DNA from: Actinospica robiniae DSM 44927 | Lineage (GTDB): Bacteria; Actinomycetota; Actinomycetes; Streptomycetales; Catenulisporaceae | Length of the DNA stretch: 64,000 nt | NCBI RefSeq assembly: GCF_000504285.1 | Contig: NZ_KI632511.1 | Location: forward strand, 803,372 to 867,371 | Reading direction: 5' to 3' | Shown here: one piece after another, positions 25,115-33,629 of the stretch | Numbering within the stretch: position 1 is the first letter of the stretch | How the letters are laid out: the number at the start of each line of letters is the position of its first letter | Notes under the pieces: model-generated | What the model saw: the letters and a program-made list of their open reading frames with translations, nothing else | The model's database searches: none | Told to the model about the DNA's origin: nothing | Position numbers and translations under genes: made by a program

Positions 25115-25924
25115 CTAAAAGGCCCGGCGCGTGCCGGGAGCGATGAAGTCGGATCCGAGGTGCTCGCCGGTGGCTCCCAGAGCGTCGAGCAACTGCCGAC
25201 GCAGTGCGGCGAAGCCTGGGTCCGCCTGGGACCTTTCCTCGAGGTCGATCCGGATGTCGGTGTCGACAACCCCGCCGTCGAGCAGGATCACCCGGTCGGC
25301 GAGCACGATCGCCTCGTCGACGTCGTGGGTCACCAGGAGTACCGCGGGCTTGTGCACGGCGCAGAGCCTGCGCAGCAGTTCGTGCATCTGCAGCCGGGTC
25401 AGCGCGTCGAGTGCGCCGAACGGCTCGTCGGCGAGGAGCAGCCGCGGTTCGCGCACCAGCGAGCGGGCGAGAGCGGCGCGCTGCTGCTGGCCGCCGGACA
25501 GTTCGGCCGGCCAGGCCCGTTCGCGGCCCGCGAGGCCGACTTCGGCCAGCGCTCGTACTCCCCGCTCGACGGCGTCCCTGCCCTCGATGCCGAAGGTCAC
25601 GTTGGCCAGCAGCCGCTTCCACGGCAGCAGCCGGGAGTCCTGGAAGACGACCGACACCTGCTCCGGAACCGCGATCCGGCCGTAGCCCTCGACGTCCCGG
25701 TCGAGCCCGGCCAGCGCGCGCAGCAGAGTGCTCTTGCCGCTGCCGGAACGACCGATCAGCGCGACGAACTCACCTGGCGCGATATCGAGATCCAGACCTT
25801 TGAGTACTCCGCCGGACCGGTTGAAGCTGCGGTGCAGGTTGCGGACCATGACGCCCTTCGGAGACGAGGAGGGCCCCTCGAGACCAGCCGCAGCCGTGCT
25901 CAGCCCTCCAACGTCCGTCGCCAT
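25115..25924 (-). CDS. sulfonate ABC transporter ATPase
   Basis: This 269-residue SsuB-type ATPase has Walker A GRSGSGKST, Q-loop VVFQDSRLLPW, signature LSGGQQQRAALARSL, Walker B LLLADEPFGALD and His switch LLVTHD. About 25 variable residues precede the domain. The ATG at 25924 lies 25 bases inside the permease gene, so translation is coupled. It is the third importer ATPase in the window. Confidence 0.9.
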   Translation of the reverse strand: MATDVGGLSTAAAGLEGPSSSPKGVMVRNLHRSFNRSGGVLKGLDLDIAPGEFVALIGRSGSGKSTLLRALAGLDRDVEGYGRIAVPEQVSVVFQDSRLLPWKRLLANVTFGIEGRDAVERGVRALAEVGLAGRERAWPAELSGGQQQRAALARSLVREPRLLLADEPFGALDALTRLQMHELLRRLCAVHKPAVLLVTHDVDEAIVLADRVILLDGGVVDTDIRIDLEERSQADPGFAALRRQLLDALGATGEHLGSDFIAPGTRRAF

Positions 25925-26739
25925 GACAGTGCCTTCCTCTCCACGAGCCGGACAGCGGCGTCCGCGAGGAAGCCGTAGACGCCGTAAAGGACGAGCCCGA
26001 CGACGATGACCGACGTCTCCCCGTACTCCTGAGCCAGCGTCATCATGTGGCCGATGCCGGAGAGCGAGTTGTATTGCTCGACGACGACTAGGCCGAGCAT
26101 CGCGGAGGTCACCGCGAACCTGAGTCCCAGCAGGAAGCCGGGCAGCGCGCCGGGCAGCACCACGTGGCGCAGGAACGCGCCGCGCCTGATGTCGAGGGTC
26201 TCGGCGAGTTCGGCGTAGCGGTTGTCGATGCCGCGAAGACCGTTGTGGGTGTTGACGTAGATCGGGATCATGGAGATCAACGCGATCGTGATGACCTTCA
26301 TCTGCTCGCCGATGCCGAACCAGGCCACGAAGAGCGGGATCAGCGCCAGCGTCGGAACGGCGCGCTTGATCTGGATCGGCCCGTCGATGACGGCTTCGCC
26401 GAGCCGGGACAGTCCGGAGACGAGCGCGAGCAGGAAGCCCGCCGCCGTACCGATCAGCAAGCCGAGCGCGGCGCGCTGGACCGATGTCGCGATGTTGCCG
26501 AGCAGGTCGTGGTTGCTCCACTGGTCGCCGAACTCCTTCACCACATCCCAGGGCGCGGTGAGCACCTGGGGGGCGATGAAGCCGGTCGAGGACCCGGTCA
26601 CCCAGATGGCCAGCAGCAGCGACGGGCCGATCCAGAAGGCGAGGCGGACCCGGCGGCCCGGCCCGAGCCGACGGCGCACCACGCGTACGTCTTGGGTCGA
26701 CGGCTCGGCTAGGACTGTTGCGAGTGCTGCGCTGGTCAT
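25900..26739 (-). CDS. sulfonate ABC transporter permease
   Basis: This 279-residue SsuC-type permease has about six helices, the coupling motif ELAETLDIRRGAFLRHVVLPG and the family segment FVAWFGIGEQMKV. It starts inside the binding-protein stop codon (ATGA) and ends 25 bases inside the ATPase gene. Confidence 0.9.
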   Translation of the reverse strand: MTSAALATVLAEPSTQDVRVVRRRLGPGRRVRLAFWIGPSLLLAIWVTGSSTGFIAPQVLTAPWDVVKEFGDQWSNHDLLGNIATSVQRAALGLLIGTAAGFLLALVSGLSRLGEAVIDGPIQIKRAVPTLALIPLFVAWFGIGEQMKVITIALISMIPIYVNTHNGLRGIDNRYAELAETLDIRRGAFLRHVVLPGALPGFLLGLRFAVTSAMLGLVVVEQYNSLSGIGHMMTLAQEYGETSVIVVGLVLYGVYGFLADAAVRLVERKALSWRRTLEG

Positions 26740-27812
26740 GATGCGTCTCCCGTCACCACGTCCGAGCCCGCCGCTGCGGCCTCCACCTGCGCGAAACGCG
26801 TGTCGACGATCGTGGAGACGTCGAACTTCGCGTTGCCCTGATCCTCCGCCAGAAGATCGGCGGTCGCCTGGAGCCGGGTGTCGGCGTTCGTCCAGTTCGC
26901 CGGGATGCCGATCTGGCCCTTGACCTGGACGGCGTGCTGCGCGTCGGCGGCGCTCAGGCCTTGGTTCTGCTCGTAGTAGAGCTGCGCCCACTGGTCCGGG
27001 TGGGCGTTCTCCCACAGCAGCGCCTTGGTGCGGGCGGCGACATAGTCCCGAAGGGCGGCGGCTTTGCCTGCGTCCTGAACCGAGGACGTGAGGCAGTACA
27101 GCGTCGAGGCGTCGTCTCGAATACCGGTGTCTATCGCCGACGAGCCTGGGTACTGCTTCAGGTACGTCACGATCGTGCTGGCCCCGAGCGGCGCGACGTC
27201 GACCGCGTGGCTACCGAGCGCCTGGTTGTAGGTGCTCGCCGTGCTCGGCAGGTCCACGAGCGTGACGTCGTTCTTAGTGAGCCCGGCCTTCTGCAGCAGC
27301 CGAAGCACGAGCGCTCCCTGGGCCTGGCCGGCGCTGTAGGCGACCTTCTTGCCCTTGAGGTCGGACAGCGTCTTGATATCGTCGCCGGGAGCGATACCGA
27401 GCTTGTAGATCGGGTGCGCGAGCGGATCGACGGTCACCGACTGGAACACGATCTGAGTCGACGTGCCGGTCCAGTGGGCGAAGAGCGACGGGATGTCCGC
27501 GACCGAACTGCAGTCGAGCTGGTTGCCGCGGAAGGCCTTGATGCTGTCCGGGCCGCCGCTGATGTTGGCCCACTGGATCTCGACCCCCTCGGCCGCGAGT
27601 TGTTTGTCCAGACCGGCGGCTTGAATCGCGATCTGCGCCGAGGGGTCACCCATGCGTAAGACCGTGCCGGACGGCACCCTGTCGGGCAGGGCGGCCGTCA
27701 GGGACAGCGACGGGCCGCTGGAGGAGCCGCAGGCCGTCAGCCCCCCGACGGCCGCGATCGCGGCCCCGAGCGCTGCGGCGGCTCGGCGAAGGGAATGAGC
27801 TCGGTTGGTCAT
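26736..27812 (-). CDS. sulfonate ABC transporter, substrate-binding lipoprotein
   Basis: This 358-residue protein has a twin-Arg-rich N-terminus, a hydrophobic stretch and the lipobox LTAC (Cys28). SsuA-type features include PSGTVLRMGDPSAQIAIQA at the start of the mature domain and LKGKKVAYSAGQAQGAL. It precedes its permease with an ATGA overlap and follows the SsuD-like gene after 51 bases. Confidence 0.88.
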   Translation of the reverse strand: MTNRAHSLRRAAAALGAAIAAVGGLTACGSSSGPSLSLTAALPDRVPSGTVLRMGDPSAQIAIQAAGLDKQLAAEGVEIQWANISGGPDSIKAFRGNQLDCSSVADIPSLFAHWTGTSTQIVFQSVTVDPLAHPIYKLGIAPGDDIKTLSDLKGKKVAYSAGQAQGALVLRLLQKAGLTKNDVTLVDLPSTASTYNQALGSHAVDVAPLGASTIVTYLKQYPGSSAIDTGIRDDASTLYCLTSSVQDAGKAAALRDYVAARTKALLWENAHPDQWAQLYYEQNQGLSAADAQHAVQVKGQIGIPANWTNADTRLQATADLLAEDQGNAKFDVSTIVDTRFAQVEAAAAGSDVVTGDAS

Positions 27813-27863
27813 GAAACTCGGCCTTTCCAGGTCGATGGGAAGTGAAGGGGGAGACGTCCCGGC

Positions 27864-28913
27864 TCAGGCCGCGACCGGTTCGCGCAGCCGCCCGATCAGC
27901 GCGTCGCCCACGCGCGCGGTCTCTCGCTTGTACGGCGTATCCGACAGGACGAAGTGGGTGACACCGAGGTCGGCGTACTTGCGCAGGGCCGCGGCGACCT
28001 GGTCGGCCGAACCGACCAGCCAGGTCGTGCCGGCCCCACCGCCGCCGAAACGGCCAGGAGTGGTGAACAGGCAATCGTCGAGGACCTCGCCGCGCTCGGC
28101 GAGATCGAGGAGCCGCTGCTGGCCGACCGCGGCCTTCCGAACGCGTGGCACGCCGTTGCGTGCGGCGAGTTGCTCGATCTTCGCCTCCGCGTCGCGCCAG
28201 GCCTCCTCCTCGGTGTCGCGCACGAGTGTGGTGATCCGCAACCCGAACTCCAACGGTGCCAGGTCACGGTCCAGGTCCCGGCTGAGCGAACGGAGTCGAT
28301 CGATCCGCTCCGCGATGCCGTCCAGCGGCTCGCCCCAGAACAGCTGGACATCGGCCTCGGTCGCGGCGACCCGTTCCGCCGCCGTGGATGCACCGCCGAA
28401 GTAGAGGCGCGGTCCGCCCTCGGGCAGCCGCGGCACGACCGTGGAGCCGGCCACCCTGAAGTGCTCACCTTCGAAGGTGACGTTCTCCTGCGTCCACAAC
28501 AGCCGGGCGATACGCATGAACTCCTTCGTCCGTGCGTAGCGCTGCGCCTGGTCGCCCTCGGCGTCGCCGTATGCGGCGAGATTGTCCTGACCGCTGACGA
28601 TGTTGATCAGCAGCCGGCCGCCGGACAGATGGGAGAGCGTCGCGGCCGAACTGGCGAAATGCGCCGGCCGCCAGTAGCCGGGCCGGATCGCCACGAGCGG
28701 CTTGAACGTGCTCGTGCGAGCCGCGATCACGGCGCCGACGGTGAACGTGTCGGGGCGCCCCCACCCGGTTCCGAACAGCGCGCCGGACCAGCCGTGGCGT
28801 TCAGCCGTGGTGGCGAGGTCAACGGTGAAGTCAAGCGTCCCCCAGCCGCCGACGGTGTCGTCGCCGCGGTGGCCGGGTTCGATGGTGTTCGGGACATACC
28901 AAAGGAATTCCAT
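27864..28913 (-). CDS. alkanesulfonate monooxygenase (SsuD-like LLM)
   Basis: This 349-residue protein is the clearest SsuD homologue in the window. FLWYVPNTIEPGHRG, KPLVAIRPGYWRPAHFA, GGRLLINIVSGQD and the RYARTKEFM block follow the SsuD pattern. SsuD uses FMNH2 and O2 to convert an alkyl sulfonate to sulfite and an aldehyde. A flavin reductase lies immediately upstream and an importer immediately downstream, giving a complete SsuEADCB-like unit. Confidence 0.87.
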   Translation of the reverse strand: MEFLWYVPNTIEPGHRGDDTVGGWGTLDFTVDLATTAERHGWSGALFGTGWGRPDTFTVGAVIAARTSTFKPLVAIRPGYWRPAHFASSAATLSHLSGGRLLINIVSGQDNLAAYGDAEGDQAQRYARTKEFMRIARLLWTQENVTFEGEHFRVAGSTVVPRLPEGGPRLYFGGASTAAERVAATEADVQLFWGEPLDGIAERIDRLRSLSRDLDRDLAPLEFGLRITTLVRDTEEEAWRDAEAKIEQLAARNGVPRVRKAAVGQQRLLDLAERGEVLDDCLFTTPGRFGGGGAGTTWLVGSADQVAAALRKYADLGVTHFVLSDTPYKRETARVGDALIGRLREPVAA

Positions 28914-28941
28914 GAGTCCTTCTTCGACGATCGCGAGATGA

Positions 28942-29439
28942 TCAGGCGGCCAGCGTGCGGAATCCGCTGCGGTGGAAGACCAGCGGCTGGCCGTCGGCGG
29001 CCGCCGTCCTGGCGTGTACGCGAAGCAGGACGACTGTGTGATCCCCCGCCTCGACCTCGCGATAGACGCTGGTGTTGAAGTGGGCCAGACCGTCCACGAC
29101 GAATCCTGACCCCTCCTCGGTGCGTGCGAGCAGGATCCCTTCGAACCGTGAGCCGACCGGCCCCGCCAACTGCCGGGCGAACCCGCGATGGTGATCGGCG
29201 AGGACGGTGATGCCCAGATGCGTGGCGCCCCGCAGCCCCGGCCACGTCTTCGAGCCGTTCGCGATCGAGATCGACACCAGTGGCGGGTCCAGGCTCACCG
29301 AGGTGAAGGAACTGGCCGCGAGTCCGACCGGTTCGTCGTCCACGAAGGCGACGAGGGCGACGACGCCGGAGGGGAACGCGCCGAAGACCTCGCGCAGAGC
29401 CTCGGGCGAGAGGTCCTGGTTGGTGGTGAAGAGCGTCAC
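28942..29439 (-). CDS. flavin reductase, FMN-binding split-barrel type
   Basis: This 165-residue protein belongs to the HpaC/DszD-like flavin reductases. FGAFPSGVVALVA, GLAASSFTSVSLDPPLVSISI and HLGITVLADHHRGFARQLA are the usual FMN-contact segments, and HFNTSVYREVEAGDHTVVLLRV is the closing block. It would supply reduced FMN to the many LLM monooxygenases of the window. The start is a GTG that overlaps the stop of a 44-codon ORF (GTGA). It heads a minus-strand operon that runs to the aldo/keto reductase. Confidence 0.88.
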   Translation of the reverse strand: MTLFTTNQDLSPEALREVFGAFPSGVVALVAFVDDEPVGLAASSFTSVSLDPPLVSISIANGSKTWPGLRGATHLGITVLADHHRGFARQLAGPVGSRFEGILLARTEEGSGFVVDGLAHFNTSVYREVEAGDHTVVLLRVHARTAAADGQPLVFHRSGFRTLAA

Positions 29440-29570
29440 GGTCGGCCGGCCCCACGCCGGAGCGGCCCCGAAGCGGACTCGGCGTCGCAGGTCGCCGACC
29501 GCGCCGTCAGCCGGCGCTCAGGGCCGGCTGACGCACGCAAGCTCGACATTCGCATGCGATGATGTAACAA
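29436..29570 (-). CDS. 44-codon ORF upstream of and coupled to flavin reductase
   Basis: A TTG at 29570 is preceded by CCAGGAGG with a 5-base spacer, an excellent ribosome site. The 44-residue product (starting MLHHRMRMSSLRAS) has no recognisable domain and carries one Cys. Its stop overlaps the flavin reductase GTG. It could be a leader ORF of a different class from the RRHVDL peptides. Another frame of the same stretch encodes HANVELACVSRP and stop, slightly like the leader motif, but has no start codon nearby. Confidence 0.35.
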   Translation of the reverse strand: MLHHRMRMSSLRASAGPERRLTARSATCDAESASGPLRRGAGRP

Positions 29571-29746
29571 GACGGCCTCCTGGAGGTAGCGCACGAAATT
29601 GATTGGGCGACGTCGGAAACGAAGATGGCGAGCCTTCCGGCGCGGAGCCAGGGCGACCGGCCCTCTGCGGCTCTCCCCGCGGTGCCGCCGCACCGTCGGC
29701 GGCTCGGCGCTTCGCTCGCCTCCGCCGCACCGGGCGCGAAGAATCG

Positions 29747-30694
29747 TCATGACGCCACGACGGCGCTCTCGGCCAGGAAGGGCCTGCCCGCGATGAGCTC
29801 GGACTCCCGTCCGTCGACGCCCACCGGGCGGTCGCCGATCAGGGTGACGCGGTGCAGGGTGCGCTGGACGTTCAGGTGGTCCAGGTCGGTCGGGGCGAGG
29901 TGGGCGGTGGCGCGGTTGTCCCAGAAGGCGACGTCGCCGGCGCGCCAGCGGAAGCGGACGATGTACTCCGGTCGGGTCAAGTGCTCATAGAAGAGATCGA
30001 GCACACGCCGGGACTCCACCGCGTTGAGTCCGACGATGTGGTCGGTGAAGCCCGGGTTGACGAACAGCGCGCGCTCCCCGGTCTCGGGGTGCACCCGCAC
30101 CACCGGGTGCTCGGCTATCAGAAGGTTGTCGTTGATGCGCCGGCTCAGCTTCGACTCCCCGTCGGTCGGAATGCGGAAGCGGTGCACCGCCCGCAGAGAT
30201 TCGGCCAGCCGCTGCAGGGGGCTGCTGAGGCCCTGGTAGGCGGCGACGAGGTTCGTCCACTGGGTGTCGCCGCCGAACTCGGGCACGGTCTCGGCCCGCA
30301 GGATGGAGGCGGCCGGCGGGTTGACCGCGGCGGTGACGTCGGTGTGCCACCCGGCGAAGTACGAGTACTGGCGCTTGCGGTACTCCTGCCGGTAGTCCTC
30401 GCCGTACTTGTGCGCGTAGCGGTCCGGGTCGATGGTCAGGATCTGCGGGAACGCCTCCGGCGGGGCGTCCTCGTGCGGGTGGGCGTGGGTGAGTTCGCCG
30501 AACTGGCGCGCGAAGGCGATCTGGGAACCGTGGTCCAGACGCTGCGCGCGGAAGAAGACGACCTTGTGCTCGAGCAGCGCGGCGCGGATCGTGGCGACGG
30601 TCTGTTCCTCGAGCGGTTCGGCGAGGTCGACCCCGCCGATCTCGGCGCCGATGCGGCCGGCGACGCGGGCTATGGTGAGCTTGTTTTCCGACAT
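29747..30694 (-). CDS. TauD/TfdA-family 2-oxoglutarate dioxygenase
   Basis: This 315-residue enzyme has His117-x-Asp119 in GWHTDVT, His265 in ATAHLAPTD and Arg278/Arg282 in the following block, the full iron and 2-oxoglutarate site of the TauD family. It contains the insert RYAHKYGEDYRQEYRKRQYS before the iron motif, which the TauD-like protein at 13786 lacks, so the two probably differ in substrate. It is alone behind leader 3, 181 bases downstream of the leader stop. The ATG follows GAAAGG at suitable spacing. Relatives act on taurine, alkyl sulfonates or alkyl sulfates. Confidence 0.9.
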   Translation of the reverse strand: MSENKLTIARVAGRIGAEIGGVDLAEPLEEQTVATIRAALLEHKVVFFRAQRLDHGSQIAFARQFGELTHAHPHEDAPPEAFPQILTIDPDRYAHKYGEDYRQEYRKRQYSYFAGWHTDVTAAVNPPAASILRAETVPEFGGDTQWTNLVAAYQGLSSPLQRLAESLRAVHRFRIPTDGESKLSRRINDNLLIAEHPVVRVHPETGERALFVNPGFTDHIVGLNAVESRRVLDLFYEHLTRPEYIVRFRWRAGDVAFWDNRATAHLAPTDLDHLNVQRTLHRVTLIGDRPVGVDGRESELIAGRPFLAESAVVAS

Positions 30695-30875
30695 GGCGGA
30701 ATGAGCCTTTCAGGAGAAGGGAGAACGCGGCGGTGACCGCAGGCAATCGCGGTCGGTGCGAGAACGTGCCAGGGCGCGCATCAGGGGATTTCAGGGCACT
30801 GGAATGGTTGCCGAAAGCGCGCGGGGCAACGGAAAGGGCAGCGGCGGACGCGAGAACGACCGGTGGGGAAGCTGC

Positions 30876-30959
30876 CTACCGAGAAACGGAACAGACGGCA
30901 CTCGCCTGCCGCCGAAGGTCGACGTGCAGGCGGGCCACGAGACAGGCGCCTGAGGTCAT
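30876..30959 (-). CDS. sulfur-regulon leader peptide 3 (27 aa)
   Basis: This 27-codon ORF contains ARLHVDLRRQASAVCSVSR, the same motif as the other leaders, with Cys at positions 6 and 23. It is the most divergent copy (RLH for RRH, RRQAS for ARVSS). It lies before the TauD-like gene at 29747-30694. Between them GTTGCC at 30807-30812 and GGCAAC at 30825-30830 form a 6-bp stem that could be part of an attenuator. Only AGAGG is available as a ribosome site. Confidence 0.72.
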   Translation of the reverse strand: MTSGACLVARLHVDLRRQASAVCSVSR

Positions 30960-31337
30960 GCCTCTACGATCGCAGCGTGTTTCCCGCTCGTCAACACGCG
31001 GGCCTTTCCTCCGTTCTGAAATAATCCAGCCGAAACCCGGGGGAGCGGTCATCCGGTGAACAGGGGCGGCGCAACCGCGACGAGTCTCGCCGACACTCGG
31101 CGGACCGGAGCGGAAGCCGAGGATTCGCCCGTCCGGACAAGGGAATAGACGCATCGGCGACTTACGTTCTGTGCAGTATGGCCTTCCGGATTCCTCGTCT
31201 CAGGACGTCGCGGTACACCGTCCCGTGCCGGCCGGTAACCGCGCAGTGTCGAGGCGCCGGCCCGCGCGCCCAAGCCTGACGCCGCGCATGAGACGACCCG
31301 TCCCCCCACTCAGCCGCGCGGTCGGAGGCGACATCCG
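30960..31337. other. divergent intergenic region between leader 3 and ROK gene
   Basis: This 378-base gap holds the candidate leader-3 promoter and the ROK-gene ribosome site. CGTGT and ACACG near 30976-30998 form a short inverted repeat around the -35 hexamer. Apart from that I see only long GC-rich open frames without ribosome sites, which I take as chance. Confidence 0.4.
30966..30994 (-). promoter_or_regulatory. candidate promoter of leader 3
   Basis: On the minus strand TTGACG (30994-30989) and GATCGT (30971-30966) are 17 bases apart and end 6 bases before the leader-3 ATG. If used, the transcript would start at or very near the ATG and be leaderless. Confidence 0.35.
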
Positions 31338-32582
31338 GTGCAATCCCCTTCCAGCAGCCGTCCCGGCACAACCCGCAGGACCACCCGTGTCTCCGCCGAG
31401 GCGCGCCTGGCCACCGCCGGGCGGCGGGAGGCGAATGCCGGAGCGGTGCTGCGCGCGGTGCTTGCGCACGGTCCGGTCGCCCGCAGCACGATCGCCCGCC
31501 TGACCGGCCTGTCGCCGGCCTCGATGACCGGCCACTGCACCGACCTGATCGCACTCGGCCTGCTGCGCGACCTGCCGGAGCAGACGCGCTCGAACGGCCT
31601 CGGCCGCCCGCACCTGCCAGTGGACATCGATACCGCCCGCCATGTAGTCGGGGCCGTCCACATCGCGGTTCCACACGTCACCGTCGCGGTGCTCGACCTG
31701 CGAGGCCGGGTCCTGACGAGCCGCCGGATCCCGCATGAGGCCACGTCAGCGGCCGACACCGTCCGCAGCGCCGCCCGGCAGCTGCTCGACCTGCTGCGCG
31801 CGTACGCCGAGGGGGCCGTCCCACTCGGTATCGGCGTCGCCTGCGGCGGCTGGGTGGACCAGGACACGGGTACCGTCGTCGAGCACGCGATGCTCGGCTG
31901 GAAGCAGGTGCGAGTCGGCGAGCTGCTGGGCGAGTGCACCGGCCTGCCCGTCTACGTCGACAGTCACGCGCGGGCCCTGCTGCACGGTGAACGGCTCTTC
32001 GGCGCGGCCCGCGGCGCCCGCAGTGTGCTGCACCTGTTCGTCGGCAACGTCGTCGAAGCCGCCTTCGCGCTGGAAGACGCGGCGCACTACGGGCCGCGCT
32101 CCCAAGCCGGCGTCATCGCGCATCTGCCGCTCGCCGGCAGCGCCGAGCCCTGTCCGTGCGGACGAATCGGCTGCTTCCAGGCCTCGGTCTCGGAGCGCAC
32201 GCTCGCCCTTCGCGCCGGGGAGATCGGCATCGCGGCGCCGGACGACTTCGCGGCGCTGCTCACCGCTGCCCGCAGGGGAAACGCGGGTGCCGTCGACCTC
32301 CTGGTCGAGCGCGCCCGCCTTATCGGACAGGGCGCCGCGATGCTGATCGACGTCTTCAACCCCGAGCTCGTGGTCGTGGCCGAACCGGCTGTCAGGACCC
32401 TGCCGTCCGCGCTGGCGGCCCTGCGCGCCGAGATCGCGTCCAGCTCCCGCATCCGGATCGACACCGCCACCCGCGTCGTACCCTCGAGCTTCCCGGGGTT
32501 CACCCTCGCCGCGGCGGCCGGCTCCGCGATCCTGGACGCGCTCTACCGCAACCCGCTCACCGTGACCCCGCGCCGCCCCTGA
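31338..32582 (+). CDS. ROK-family transcriptional regulator
   Basis: This 414-residue protein has an N-terminal winged helix (about residues 30-90, with HGPVARSTIARLTGLSPASM) and a C-terminal ROK sugar-kinase-like domain. The zinc motif CPCGRIGC (near residue 272) is intact. The ATP-binding loop near the start of the ROK domain is not a clear DxGxT, so it is probably a sensor rather than a kinase. The GTG at 31338 follows GGAGG at 9 bases. It is divergent from leader 3 and convergent with the oxygenase operon; sugar-linked control of a neighbouring gene is possible but not shown. Confidence 0.82.
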   Translation: MQSPSSSRPGTTRRTTRVSAEARLATAGRREANAGAVLRAVLAHGPVARSTIARLTGLSPASMTGHCTDLIALGLLRDLPEQTRSNGLGRPHLPVDIDTARHVVGAVHIAVPHVTVAVLDLRGRVLTSRRIPHEATSAADTVRSAARQLLDLLRAYAEGAVPLGIGVACGGWVDQDTGTVVEHAMLGWKQVRVGELLGECTGLPVYVDSHARALLHGERLFGAARGARSVLHLFVGNVVEAAFALEDAAHYGPRSQAGVIAHLPLAGSAEPCPCGRIGCFQASVSERTLALRAGEIGIAAPDDFAALLTAARRGNAGAVDLLVERARLIGQGAAMLIDVFNPELVVVAEPAVRTLPSALAALRAEIASSSRIRIDTATRVVPSSFPGFTLAAAAGSAILDALYRNPLTVTPRRP

Positions 32583-32606
32583 CCGCGGGCTGGCCCGAGC
32601 GAGGGC

Positions 32607-33629
32607 TCACCCCTGCCCCCGCGCCGCCAGCACGTCGGACCACCAGCGCCGGGCCACCCGCGGATGCGAGCGCAGCCACCCGGTCAAGGCGTTCTCACCG
32701 AACGCCTCGAGCAGCGGATTGTCCGGATCCTGCGTCACCCCGAGCGCCTGCGCCGCGAGCTCCGGGGGCAGCGCCAGCGGCTCGACGACCGCGTCCAGCC
32801 GGGGGCCGAGGAAGAACGGGATCGAATACCGGTCCACGCCTGCGGCAGGGCTGATCACGCGGTGGTCGGTGGCCTTGAGGTAGCCCTGGGTGGCGATCTC
32901 CAGCATCTCGCCGATGTTGAACACGAAGGCGTCCGGCAGCGGCACCGCGTCGATCCAGGCGCCGTCGGGGCCGCGCACCTGAAGGCCGCCGACCTCGTCC
33001 TGCTGCAACAGCGCGAGGTAGCCGTAGTCCTTGTGCGCTCCCACACCCTGCTCGGCGTCCGCGGCCGGGCGCGGGGGATAGTGCACGATCTTGAGGCTGA
33101 CGGCGGCCTCGTTGTCGAACCAGCCGTCGAAGTACCCCTCGTCCTGCCCGAGGGCGGCGGCCAGCGCACGCAGCACCTCCCGGCTGACCCGCAGCGCCTC
33201 GTTCTGCCAGAGCAGCACGATCGGTCGCAGGTCGGGCAGCGCGGAAGGCCACAGGTTCGGGCCGATCAGCCGCAGATACGCCGGCCGGCCGGCTGCGGGC
33301 CCGAGCGCGACGCGCTCCGGCCCGATGTCGATCTGCTCGCGCCAGTCGGGAGCCCCGCGCGTGTGCTCGGTGCCGACCCGGGTGTAGCCGCGGAACTGAG
33401 GCGAGTTCAGATTCTCGATCTCCAAGCGGGCCGGCTCGGGCAACGCGAAGAACGTCTTCGCCACGGCCAGCATGCGGGCCCGCAACTGCGCGGAGACGCC
33501 GTGGCCGGTGACGTAGAAGAATCCGACCTCGTGCGCGGCGTGGCGCAGGTCGTCGAGGAACTCGCCGCGGTCCGGGCCGCGGAATCGGGAGATGTCGATG
33601 ACGGGGAGCGTGGCGGGTTCAGTGTGCAT
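32607..33629 (-). CDS. isopenicillin N synthase-family Fe(II)/2-oxoglutarate oxygenase
   Basis: This 340-residue enzyme has the plant/fungal-type DIOX domains: an N-terminal part with PVIDISRF and GFFYVTGHGV, and a C-terminal jelly roll with His199, Asp201 (GAHKDYGYL), His256 (TDHRV) and Arg267 in RYSIPFF. It overlaps the upstream FAD-oxygenase gene by 11 bases. Members act on many small molecules; its operon with an FAD oxygenase and an OsmC protein in a sulfur region suggests an organosulfur or peroxide-linked role, but the substrate is unknown. Confidence 0.85.
   Translation of the reverse strand: MHTEPATLPVIDISRFRGPDRGEFLDDLRHAAHEVGFFYVTGHGVSAQLRARMLAVAKTFFALPEPARLEIENLNSPQFRGYTRVGTEHTRGAPDWREQIDIGPERVALGPAAGRPAYLRLIGPNLWPSALPDLRPIVLLWQNEALRVSREVLRALAAALGQDEGYFDGWFDNEAAVSLKIVHYPPRPAADAEQGVGAHKDYGYLALLQQDEVGGLQVRGPDGAWIDAVPLPDAFVFNIGEMLEIATQGYLKATDHRVISPAAGVDRYSIPFFLGPRLDAVVEPLALPPELAAQALGVTQDPDNPLLEAFGENALTGWLRSHPRVARRWWSDVLAARGQG

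Noticed and set aside
29521-29571. HANVELACVSRP ending as a sixth leader peptide on the minus strand
   Set aside because: It resembles the motif only loosely and has no ATG, GTG or TTG at a suitable distance; kept only as a comment on the 44-codon ORF.
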